From positions 1 to 58,764 of the forward strand of contig JAJECE010000071.1 in the NCBI GenBank assembly GCA_022822185.1: a stretch of DNA of 58,764 nt, read 5' to 3'. The notes below the pieces were generated by a model. The model did not search any database, was not told where the DNA came from, and saw only the letters and a list, made by a program, of their open reading frames with translations. Source of the DNA: Rhodothermales bacterium (GTDB lineage Bacteria; Bacteroidota; Rhodothermia; Rhodothermales; Bin80). Positions 1 to 7,378 of this stretch are shown in pieces; positions within the stretch are counted from its first letter, which is position 1, and each line of letters opens with the position of its first letter. A program made the position numbers and the translations under genes.

Positions 1-418
1 AAAGCTGCCATGACCACGAAGGCAGAGAATCTTCCACTAGAAATATATCCTCGTAAACTTTACGGGACTCGGCAAAGAGATGTTCATCGTAACGAACCAA
101 TGTGGAGTCAATGAACTCCCAGCCAATTTCCTTTCCGTCAGAGTCAGTGTCACCGGGCACATAAGGCCCCTCATCCGCGGGATACACGGGATACATCAGG
201 GAACCATCAACATCAAAAAGTAGTGTTCTTAGCATGGTGAAATGAGTGGGATCAATTCTTTCGTGGCCAACAAGTTCACCCACCTGATCCGTAGGCAGCG
301 ACAGCACAGGACGAGTGTGACTGTAACGCACCGTCCCGTGCTGTGCGCTAACTGTAATCGGTAAAGCCAAGATTATCAAGGCAACCGACTTGGAACAGAA
401 ACCCAGGAGATTATACAT
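1..418 (-). CDS. GLPGLI family secreted protein, cut by the left edge
   Basis: The frame begins at an ATG (416-418) and stays open to the window edge, giving about 139 residues. The N-terminus has a clear signal peptide (MYNLLGFCSKSVALIILALP, then ITVSAQ). Further on it has LRTLLFDVDGSLMYPVY and, near the cut end, YEDIFLVEDSLPSWSWQL. That last segment matches the pattern (phe-leu-ile/val-x-asp-ser-leu-pro-x-ile/trp-x-trp-x-leu) that I know from GLPGLI family proteins of Bacteroidota, which are secreted proteins of unknown function. It starts two bases after the stop of the small secreted protein upstream, so the two are probably co-transcribed. The C-terminal half, including the GLPGLI motif itself, lies outside the window, so the family call rests on the N-terminal half. 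Confidence 0.65.
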   Translation of the reverse strand, partial: MYNLLGFCSKSVALIILALPITVSAQHGTVRYSHTRPVLSLPTDQVGELVGHERIDPTHFTMLRTLLFDVDGSLMYPVYPADEGPYVPGDTDSDGKEIGWEFIDSTLVRYDEHLFAESRKVYEDIFLVEDSLPSWSWQL

Positions 419-420
419 CT

Positions 421-747
421 TTAGGTTGGCTCACAGACCATCGCAACATTCCCATTGTCACTGTCCTCATACCTTTTCCAATCCCCACAATCGGAATAGT
501 CTGCAAGGCATTCTTCGAACTCTTTCTTCTCGTCCTCTGTTGCTTTTCCACGAAGTACACACACCTTAGGATCTTTCGTATTAATCAGGACAGTCGAGGA
601 CTCCGTACTCAGAGATAAGACAGTATGCGGTGTCACCACATCACTATACCCCTCACTGTCGGGAGCAGAATCTGAGGTGAATGAGCCAGAAAAGCCGGCC
701 GTGCAGAAAAGGAAAATTCCTGCAAGATAAAACGTTGGATTAGGCAT
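421..747 (-). CDS. small secreted cysteine-containing protein, function unknown
   Basis: This 108-residue protein has an N-terminal hydrophobic signal (PTFYLAGIFLFCTAGFSGS). The mature part is acidic and hydrophilic, with four cysteines after the signal (in KVCVLRG, EECLADYSDCGDW and VCEPT) that could form two disulfides in the periplasm or outside the cell. I do not recognise a family. It is the first gene of a probable two-gene unit with the GLPGLI protein, with only two bases between stop and next start. No Shine-Dalgarno is obvious before the ATG. Its reality is supported by the signal peptide and the tight spacing, not by homology. Confidence 0.55.
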   Translation of the reverse strand: MPNPTFYLAGIFLFCTAGFSGSFTSDSAPDSEGYSDVVTPHTVLSLSTESSTVLINTKDPKVCVLRGKATEDEKKEFEECLADYSDCGDWKRYEDSDNGNVAMVCEPT

Positions 748-1274
748 ATTTGAAAAAGATTTTTGTTGTGGATGGGAGTAAGTTAAGGGTTAACTTGGGC
801 AAATTCCAAAGAAAATCCAATCTTTATCAAAAATTCACATTTATGGTAAATTCGCCAGAAGGATGCCGCTCAAATCACACATAATAGGCAAATCACGGCG
901 TGAAGTTATCCCAGTCCACCATCACGCGGATCACGATACCCATGAACCTGTGCGCGGAAACTGACTTCACATCTGCCGGGCGGGGGATTTGGTGACGCTC
1001 TATGCCATGCTTAACACACGGAATCGTCCGGATCATAGGAACAAGGGATTTCTTGCAGAGGGACACCACACAATGCCCAGATTTTCAGAGACAGCGGGCA
1101 GCGGGATAATGGCAATCAGCCGTTCTTCTACAGACAAACTGTTCCGAAGCCCCTTGGACTCTCTCAAAATGAGGATTTGAGTGTGCCAGTTCATATTTCC
1201 ATTATGGCATTCCGGAGTCTGCCGAGGATCCCCCCTCACAGGTCAGGGCTACGAAACCGGTGTTCCTCTGGATG

Positions 1275-1302
1275 GCTTTGATTGGGCCAGAACAATCAAA
1301 GC
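1275..1302. repeat. perfect 10-bp inverted repeat (stem-loop)
   Basis: GCTTTGATTG at 1275-1284 is the exact reverse complement of CAATCAAAGC at 1293-1302, with an eight-base loop. There is no T-run after it in either direction, so it is not a standard terminator. It lies about 200 bases before recG. Confidence 0.6.
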
Positions 1303-1335
1303 AGGCAAAAGTAATTAGGCAGGGTACTGGATTCG

Positions 1336-1352
1336 ACCGGTGGGGCACCGGT
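1336..1352. repeat. perfect 7-bp inverted repeat with GGG loop
   Basis: ACCGGTG (1336-1342) and CACCGGT (1346-1352) form a GC-rich hairpin with a three-base loop. It follows the other hairpin by 33 bases and could be part of a structured leader or a protein-binding site. No T-run follows. Confidence 0.55.
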
Positions 1353-1502
1353 TGATGTGAGGATGATCTGGATTTTCTTGAATGAACACAGGCGAAAACC
1401 TAACTCTCCCCGGCCGTCAGAGATTTGACAGCATCCCCTGTCGCGGCATATGGATGCGGATGTTTATCTTAAATGAGTTCATAGTCTGGTAATTCGTCCG
1501 CC

Positions 1503-3602
1503 ATGGCAAAATATGTATTGGCCGAACCAATCCAATATCTTAAGGGGGTGGGCCCTGCTCGTGCAGATGTACTTGCCCAGTCCGGGATCAAGAACTATCG
1601 GGACCTGCTGCACTATTACCCTAGACGTTATCTGGATCATTCCAGTGTATCCCGGGTGATTCATTTGCAGACCGAAGGGGAAACGGTGACCATTATCGGA
1701 ACCGTTCGCAGTGTGGAGGTGGTTGCAGGGCGCAATCGTCAGCGCCTTGAGGTATTGATCCGGGACGACTGGAATGGACATCTGAAATTGATCTGGTTCA
1801 AGGGAGTCAAATGGATCCAGAAAGCGTTCGCGTCAGGCTACCGGATTGCCTTTACCGGGGAAGTATCCCGGTTTGGCAGATCCTGGTCCATGGTGCATCC
1901 GGATTTTGACCGGTTGGACGAGGGAGGGCCGCAGCTTTCAACGGGTAGAATTATGGCCCTGTATCCCGGCAGTGCACGGCTACAGGGAGTTGGTCTCAGC
2001 AGCCGTTCCTTTCGGAATATCATCTATCAGTTGATTAAGACCCGCGGACTGGAATTCCCGCATGTGCTGCCGGAATGGGTGCAGCAGAGGTACCGCCTCC
2101 TGGATGGCCGGGTTGCGCTGCGGGCCATCCACTTCCCCAAAAACCATGAGGAACTGGAACAGGCCAGGCACCGTCTTAAATTTGAAGAGTTGTTTTTTCT
2201 TCAACTGCTGCTCCGCTATACAAAGAAGAAACGTGCCGAACGGACGGGAATCCGTCTGAATGGTCCGGGAGTCCGCTACCGGCAGTTCATCAACGAGGTG
2301 CTCCCCTTTGAATTAACGCAAGGGCAGAACGACGCTCTGGAGACAATTGAACAGGACATGCTCAGCGGCTATCCCATGTACCGGATGCTGCAGGGAGATG
2401 TCGGCTGTGGCAAGACCGTGGTCGCCGTTGCCGCTCTGATTCTGGTCGTGGACAGCCGATTCCAGGGCGTGTTTATGGCACCGACCGAGGTTCTGGCCGA
2501 GCAGCAGTATGCCAGTCTTTGTCAGTATCTGGAGCCGCTCGGGATCAGGGTGGGACTCCTCATCGGAGGGCAGCGAAAGCGGGTCAGGGAGCAGACACTC
2601 GCAGAGATTGCCAACGGTCAGATTAATATTGTTGCAGGAACTCATGCGGTCTTTCAGGAACAGGTCAAGTTCAGAAATCTGGCCCTTGCCGTGGTGGATG
2701 AACAGCACCGCTTTGGCGTGGAGCAGCGGGCAAGTCTGGTTGCCAAGGGAGAAAATCCGCATGTACTTCTGATGAGCGCCACACCGATTCCGCGATCCCT
2801 CTCACTGACGATGTACGGGGATCTCAGCATGACGACGATCCGGGATCTTCCAAAAGGGCGGAAACGCATCATCACCAAACTGCTCCGGGAAAGCCGCCGC
2901 GTACAAATGGAAGCCATCATTCTGGAACAGTTGCGACAGGGACGGCAGGCCTACATCGTCTATCCGCAGGTAGATGAAAGCGAAAAGAGTGATCTAAAAA
3001 ATGCGGAGGCAGGATTTTTAGCCTGGCAGCAGTTATACCAAACGGATAAAGTCGGACTGGTGCACGGCCGGATGAAGGGGCAGGAAAAAGAAGCGGTCAT
3101 GGCACGGTTCAAGTCGGGAGAAGTGCAGATTCTGGTCGCGACCACCGTCATTGAAGTTGGCGTGGATGCCCCGGAAGCAACCGTCATTGTCATCGAGCAT
3201 GCCGAGAGATTTGGATTGAGTCAACTGCATCAGTTGCGGGGGCGTGTCGGACGCGGCAGGCACCAGAGTTATTGCATCCTCATGGCCGAATGGCGCCAAT
3301 CCCGTGAATCCAAAGAACGTCTGAACGTGATTGAGCGTACCACAGATGGATTCGAGATCAGCGAGGCAGACTTAAGATTGCGTGGAGCAGGTGATCTCTT
3401 TGGAACACGGCAAAGTGGACTGCCGGAACTTCGGATTGCCGAGATCCCGGAGGATGCACCCACTCTGGAAAAGGCACAGGAAGCGGCCAGAGAATTATGG
3501 GAGCAGGATCCAGAACTGGCTTTGCCGCAACATCAGGCGATGTATACCTATTTTGAGACGTTCATTCTGGCAAGGATGGAGGGATATGCACGCACAGGAT
3601 AA
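1503..3602 (+). CDS. recG: ATP-dependent DNA helicase RecG
   Basis: RecG remodels stalled replication forks and Holliday junctions in the cytoplasm. The 699-residue length is normal for the family. An N-terminal wedge/OB-fold region (about residues 1-200) carries the typical opening IQYLKGVGPARADVLAQSG and PRRYLDHS. Helicase motifs follow: Walker A GDVGCGKT at about 298-305, the DEQH box with RFG at about 399-405, then SATPIPRSL, a VHGRMKGQEK-type motif and the C-terminal QLRGRVGRGRHQSYC motif. The ATG at 1503 is the natural start because the family's N-terminal residues begin right after it. It is followed after five bases by the sterol-desaturase-family gene, so the two are probably co-transcribed. 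Nothing in it looks damaged. Confidence 0.97.
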   Translation: MAKYVLAEPIQYLKGVGPARADVLAQSGIKNYRDLLHYYPRRYLDHSSVSRVIHLQTEGETVTIIGTVRSVEVVAGRNRQRLEVLIRDDWNGHLKLIWFKGVKWIQKAFASGYRIAFTGEVSRFGRSWSMVHPDFDRLDEGGPQLSTGRIMALYPGSARLQGVGLSSRSFRNIIYQLIKTRGLEFPHVLPEWVQQRYRLLDGRVALRAIHFPKNHEELEQARHRLKFEELFFLQLLLRYTKKKRAERTGIRLNGPGVRYRQFINEVLPFELTQGQNDALETIEQDMLSGYPMYRMLQGDVGCGKTVVAVAALILVVDSRFQGVFMAPTEVLAEQQYASLCQYLEPLGIRVGLLIGGQRKRVREQTLAEIANGQINIVAGTHAVFQEQVKFRNLALAVVDEQHRFGVEQRASLVAKGENPHVLLMSATPIPRSLSLTMYGDLSMTTIRDLPKGRKRIITKLLRESRRVQMEAIILEQLRQGRQAYIVYPQVDESEKSDLKNAEAGFLAWQQLYQTDKVGLVHGRMKGQEKEAVMARFKSGEVQILVATTVIEVGVDAPEATVIVIEHAERFGLSQLHQLRGRVGRGRHQSYCILMAEWRQSRESKERLNVIERTTDGFEISEADLRLRGAGDLFGTRQSGLPELRIAEIPEDAPTLEKAQEAARELWEQDPELALPQHQAMYTYFETFILARMEGYARTG

Positions 3603-3607
3603 GTGAC

Positions 3608-4537
3608 ATGGAAAAGTACCGGGACGTATTTCTGAGTGGTTACGAGGCCTACTCGTACTACCTGTGGACGGAGATTACCATCCCGCACTGGCACAATTTT
3701 TTCTATTGGCTGATCGGGGTCAGTGCATTCTTCTTTGTACTTGAGTTTTTTGCTCCGTGGAGGAAAGAGCAGAAGAAATTCCGGCATGATTTCTGGCTGG
3801 ACATCTTCTACATGTTTTTCAACTACTTCCTGTTTTCGCTATTCATTTTTAATGCGGCGAGTATGGTGGTGGTGAACCTGTTCAATGATGCTCTGGCCAG
3901 TATCGGGATTACGAACCTGGTGGCGATTCAGGTGGGGAACCTGCCCGTATGGGCACAGCTGCTGGTGCTTTTTGTGATCCGTGATTTTATTCACTGGAAT
4001 GTCCACCGGCTCCTGCATCGTGTCCCGGCGTTATGGGAGTTTCACAAGGTGCACCACTCGGTGGAAGAGATGGGATTTGCAGCGCACCTGCGGTTTCACT
4101 GGATGGAAAACGTTGTCTACAATGGACTCCAGTATATACCGCTGGCCATGATCGGATTTGGGATTCAGGAGTTCTTCATTGTCTATCTGATCACGCTGGT
4201 CATCGGGCATGCGAATCACAGCAACATCTGGATCCCTCTGGGTCCCCTGAAATACATCATTAACAGCCCTCAGATGCACATTTGGCACCATGCCAAGCAC
4301 TGGCCGGAGGGCCATCCGTACGGCATCAATTATGGAATCAGTCTCAGCCTGTGGGACTACCTGTTCAGGACCGCATCCATCCCTCACAATGGACGTGATA
4401 TTGAACTCGGGTTTGAGGATATTGAGAAATTCCCCAAGTCTTTTATGCGACAAAGCCTACACGGACTTGGCATAGGAAAAAAGGAAAGCGGTCCAAGTGA
4501 TTCTGCACTACAAAGCGGTAGAGTTGGTGACACTTAG
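3608..4537 (+). CDS. sterol desaturase / fatty acid hydroxylase family membrane protein
   Basis: This 309-residue integral membrane protein has several hydrophobic segments in its first 200 residues and the histidine clusters of the di-iron fatty acid hydroxylase superfamily: HRLLH (133-137), HKVHH (146-150) and HIWHH (224-228), plus NHSN between them. Such enzymes hydroxylate or desaturate lipids, carotenoids or sterols at the membrane using O2. The substrate cannot be told from sequence. It follows recG by five bases, which suggests shared transcription but no functional link. The last 20 or so residues are polar and not conserved-looking. The family call is firm; the word sterol in the family name is not evidence of a sterol substrate. 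Confidence 0.9.
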   Translation: MEKYRDVFLSGYEAYSYYLWTEITIPHWHNFFYWLIGVSAFFFVLEFFAPWRKEQKKFRHDFWLDIFYMFFNYFLFSLFIFNAASMVVVNLFNDALASIGITNLVAIQVGNLPVWAQLLVLFVIRDFIHWNVHRLLHRVPALWEFHKVHHSVEEMGFAAHLRFHWMENVVYNGLQYIPLAMIGFGIQEFFIVYLITLVIGHANHSNIWIPLGPLKYIINSPQMHIWHHAKHWPEGHPYGINYGISLSLWDYLFRTASIPHNGRDIELGFEDIEKFPKSFMRQSLHGLGIGKKESGPSDSALQSGRVGDT

Positions 4538-4752
4538 GGCAGCCCATGTTATATCTTGCAAGAAGTCAACAGAAGTCAGGTCGGCTATATTTCCACGGTT
4601 CTTATTTTAGGTTGAACCTTCTTAAGAGTCTGCATGCATATCACGAATGATGGGGGCATACCTCATTATCTCTGGGCCATTATGAAGGGTATGCAAATGC
4701 TGGGGTCTGATGTGTGCAAAAACCTCTCTTCACTAAAAGGGTACGACAGCAT

Positions 4753-5883
4753 ATGCCAAAACTCAATCGAATAAGACTCAAAGGCTTTAAGTCTATCAGA
4801 GATCTTGATCTCGAATTGGAGTCTATCAACATATTGATCGGATCTAATGGAGCAGGGAAGAGCAACTTAATCAGTTTCTTCCGAATGCTGAATGAGTTAA
4901 TTGAAGGGCATCTTCAGCTTTTCGTTGGTCGCTCCGGTGGCGCAAATGCGATGCTGCACTATGGAACGAAAGTGACGAACAGCATTGATGCGGGATTTTA
5001 CTTTGCCCGGAACGGTTATGAGATCCAACTCGTACCAACTGAAGATGACAAACTGGTGTTTGGAGAAGAAATTTTATACTTCATCAAAAGCACATCCATA
5101 GATCCCCATAGAGAAAGACTAGGAAGTGGGCATAAGGAGTCTCTTGCCCCTGAAGAGTATGAAAATTCGATGTACCGCGGCGTGGCTCACTATGTTATGG
5201 CCGCGCTCCGCTCCTGGAAAGTATATCACTTCCATGATACTAGTTCGACGGCTCGTATTAAGCAGACATGTGACCTCCATGGAAATAATCGATTGGAGCC
5301 TGATGCTGGTAATTTGGCGGCTTTTCTCTATGTGTTGCAAAAAAAACATTCCCCGAACTATAGGCTGATTCGAGGTGCAGTTCGTAGAATTTTCCCGAAA
5401 TTTAAAGATTTTGTATTGCGTCCCAGTCCACTCAACCCAGACAAGATCCGCCTTGAATGGCAGGAACACGGCTCTGATTATCGATTCGGGCCACACCAAC
5501 TTTCTGACGGAACACTACGGTTCATGAGTTTAGCAACGCTTCTACTGCAACCATCTTTGCCTTCTACAATTCTGATTGATGAACCAGAATTAGGACTGCA
5601 CCCGAGTGCCTTGACTGTACTGGCCGGCTTGGTGCGCAGCGCCTCAAGTCGCACCCAACTCATTCTGACAACGCAGTCCGTATCCTTCCTCAATGAGTTT
5701 GAGCCTGAAGATATCATCACTGTCGAACATAGAGATTCAACTGTCCTATCGGTCAATGACTTTCGTAACGGATTGGGGGAATCGGTATTTAAGAAGTACG
5801 ATAGTGAATCCCTCAAAGAATGGCTGAATGCGTACTCCCTTGGTGAACTTTGGGAGATGAATGTTCTAGGGGGACGACCATGA
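4753..5883 (+). CDS. AAA family ATPase (AAA_21/OLD-like), first gene of a putative defence pair
   Basis: The protein has an ABC/SMC-type ATPase fold. The N-terminus reads LNRIRLKGFKSIRDLDLELE, then Walker A GSNGAGKS (30-37), an LSDGTLRF signature-like segment, and Walker B ILIDEPELGLHP (acidic pair about 276-277), followed by a Q-S-V-S-F D-loop/switch region. This layout is typical of OLD-like and RloA-like ATPases that work with a TOPRIM-type partner. I place the start at the ATG at 4753, since the family N-terminus starts there; an in-frame GTG lies 39 bases earlier. It overlaps the DUF4276 gene by ATGA, so the two are translationally coupled. Anti-phage activity is an inference from this pairing. 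Confidence 0.85.
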   Translation: MPKLNRIRLKGFKSIRDLDLELESINILIGSNGAGKSNLISFFRMLNELIEGHLQLFVGRSGGANAMLHYGTKVTNSIDAGFYFARNGYEIQLVPTEDDKLVFGEEILYFIKSTSIDPHRERLGSGHKESLAPEEYENSMYRGVAHYVMAALRSWKVYHFHDTSSTARIKQTCDLHGNNRLEPDAGNLAAFLYVLQKKHSPNYRLIRGAVRRIFPKFKDFVLRPSPLNPDKIRLEWQEHGSDYRFGPHQLSDGTLRFMSLATLLLQPSLPSTILIDEPELGLHPSALTVLAGLVRSASSRTQLILTTQSVSFLNEFEPEDIITVEHRDSTVLSVNDFRNGLGESVFKKYDSESLKEWLNAYSLGELWEMNVLGGRP

Positions 5884-6560
5884 TTCGTGTGAATGTTGTG
5901 GTCGAGGGACAAACTGAAGAGGACTTTGTCAAACGGGCGCTTTATCCATATCTGCTCGAAAAAAACATTGTGGTAACTCCCCGGCTTGTCCTTAACAAAC
6001 GCTCTGGAGGATCAACTGCCCGGGGTGGAATTCACAACTATGTGGCACCAAAATGGGACATTCAGCAATGGATGAAACAAGATAAATCAGCGTATTGCAC
6101 AACAATGTTTGACCTCTATGCTCTTCCGACAGATTTTCCAGGTATAAATGATATTCCCCCTGGATCTACACCCCACCAGCGAGTCCGGCATTTAGAGCAA
6201 GCATTTAGCACAGACTTAGGCAATCCGCGTGGGTTTATCCCATACCTGCAACTATACGAGTTTGAAGCAATACTCTTCAGCAATATTGAGATCCTAGATA
6301 ATACGCTGAGTACTCTCATGTCCGTGAGCAAGCTTAATGAGTTGCGTCAGATAATCAAAAAGTTTGAGGAGCCAGAATTAATCAATGACGATCCGACAAC
6401 AACTCCGTCTAAAAGACTATTTGATTTGTACCCGGCCTATGATAAGCGAGTCTTTGGGGACTTGATTGCAAGAGAGATTGGGATAGACAGCATCCGGGCT
6501 GAATGTCGCCACTTTAACAATTGGATAGAACGGCTTGAAGGAGTAGGCCCAATTACATGA
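5880..6560 (+). CDS. DUF4276 family protein, partner of the AAA ATPase
   Basis: The start is the ATG inside the ATGA overlap with the ATPase stop (5880-5883), giving 226 residues. The N-terminus MIRVNVVVEGQTEEDFVKR has the strand followed by Glu-Gly-x-Thr-Glu typical of DUF4276, a TOPRIM-like fold. Later come TTMFDLYALPTDFPG and LQLYEFEAILFSNI, also conserved in the family. Acidic residues in both segments could bind metal, as in TOPRIM nucleases, but no catalytic activity is shown by the sequence alone. By analogy to other ATPase-plus-TOPRIM pairs such as RloA/RloB and PARIS, it would be the effector. No nearby methyltransferase or recombinase marks a larger island. Confidence 0.85.
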   Translation: MIRVNVVVEGQTEEDFVKRALYPYLLEKNIVVTPRLVLNKRSGGSTARGGIHNYVAPKWDIQQWMKQDKSAYCTTMFDLYALPTDFPGINDIPPGSTPHQRVRHLEQAFSTDLGNPRGFIPYLQLYEFEAILFSNIEILDNTLSTLMSVSKLNELRQIIKKFEEPELINDDPTTTPSKRLFDLYPAYDKRVFGDLIAREIGIDSIRAECRHFNNWIERLEGVGPIT

Positions 6561-6619
6561 GTGTTGCCCAAAATACGCCCAAACTCCCACATTGCAGCAC
6601 ATTTCGGTGCATCAGGGCA

Positions 6620-6827
6620 GACGGATTTGAAGATCAAAAGATCGTAGCATAACAGCAGATGTATACCGGGCACGGGCAGGTCAGGAAGTAATTATCTGGA
6701 TCACAGGTGGAATTCATCCTTATGTTGAGGCAAATGTGTGGCAGGATAACGAGAGTGCGGAGACAGGCACTGAAATGGAACTCGGTGGCGGCGTACGACT
6801 TGCAAATCCAACGTGGCATTTGCGTGG
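6620..6827 (+). pseudogene. decayed fragment of an autotransporter beta-barrel
   Basis: This stretch is a degenerate copy of 17025-17226 near the end of the giant autotransporter. Shared landmarks are GATCAAA...GTATACCGG at 6633-6659, GAGGCAAATGTGTGGCAGGA, and a segment encoding SAETGTEMELGGGVRLANPT, which matches SAETGTGLEFGGGIRFANPT in the intact protein. Upstream the copy is interrupted by stops and frame changes; only the part from about 6700 is open. The homology stops at TTGCGTGG (6820-6827), just before a long inverted repeat. It is best read as the remnant of a second autotransporter copy or of a recombination event, not as a working gene. Confidence 0.72.
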
Positions 6828-6833
6828 TGTCCC

Positions 6834-6886
6834 GCGCCATCAGGAACCTGCCAATCTGTATCAGATCGGATGGTTCCTGATGGCGC
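6834..6886. repeat. 15-bp perfect inverted repeat with nested palindrome
   Basis: GCGCCATCAGGAACC (6834-6848) and its exact reverse complement (6872-6886) enclose 23 bases. Inside the spacer, ATCTG and CAGAT (6854-6866) form a second small hairpin. It abuts the end of the barrel homology to within about seven bases, so it may mark an insertion or deletion junction. No T-run follows, so a terminator role is not supported. Confidence 0.7.
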
Positions 6887-7378
6887 AAGACCGGGAACGG
6901 TTACGACAAGCGGCATAACGCCCCCCACAATCTTAAAAATGCGGATCGGGCTCCATTGACCGGAGGGCCCGAGGTGTGTCCAATTGTAGTGAAAATGGGC
7001 GCACTGTCCCTTTTCCCTGCTCTCGAAGAGGCCAAAACTCCCGATTTTCAGACTCTCCAACCCACGCTGGACTGCAAATTGACAAAAACCATCGAGAAAT
7101 TCAAGCCGAAATTTGCCCCAAAAAATTCATTCGCGAAAAAACACGTAGTTTTCAGCCTGACACTACATCATGAGTTTTTTTTGACAAATTCCCGAAAAAA
7201 CCGTATTATAGTATCACGAGTAGATATTGACTCAAGACCGGGTTATCCTGAAATTCATCGTTTTGCAAGTAAGTGTGTAGTTAGACGCACAATTGAGATT
7301 GTCTTTGCAGAGAACTGGATATCGTGGTAATTTGTTCTGGGTTCTGTGGTGCAGATGACGAAATAGACTGCTTCCGAG
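6887..7378. other. AT-rich leader region before the giant autotransporter
   Basis: No gene is recognised. The longest open frame here (6956-7330) has low-complexity, unfamilial sequence and I regard it as chance. The region holds the presumed promoter of the autotransporter and a GTTTTGCAAG decamer at 7260-7269 that matches the end of the repeat elements found at 20931 and 46831. Confidence 0.5.
7304..7334 (+). promoter_or_regulatory. possible Bacteroidota-type promoter for the autotransporter
   Basis: TTTG at 7304-7307 is followed after 20 bases by TAATTTG at 7328-7334, one base short of the TAnnTTTG consensus. It would give a leader of roughly 35-40 bases before the ATG at 7379. This is a weak match made by eye. 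Confidence 0.3.

Larger units (their letters stand above)
748..1502. other. 755-base intergenic region between divergent genes
   Basis: No convincing gene is visible. Open frames here are short and have no recognisable protein pattern. The region holds the divergent control sequences for the minus-strand secreted-protein pair and for recG, and two strong perfect stem-loops near 1275-1302 and 1336-1352. I could not fit a tRNA, tmRNA or known riboswitch to it. Confidence 0.6.

Noticed and set aside
1310..1352. TGGATTCGAC near 1328-1337 resembles the 5' end of tmRNA (CTGGATTCGACGGG).
   Set aside because: No tag reading frame, no T-arm/CCA 3' end and no room for a 350-base RNA before recG; the match is also part of a local hairpin.
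4554..4563. TCTTGCAAGA palindrome that looks like joined ends of the TIR element (possible excision footprint).
   Set aside because: Ten bases are too few to tell a footprint from chance, and no element sequence flanks it.
6956..7330. A 124-codon plus-strand open frame before the adhesin.
   Set aside because: Low-complexity Lys/Phe/Asn-rich translation, no family pattern, and it overlaps the presumed promoter.
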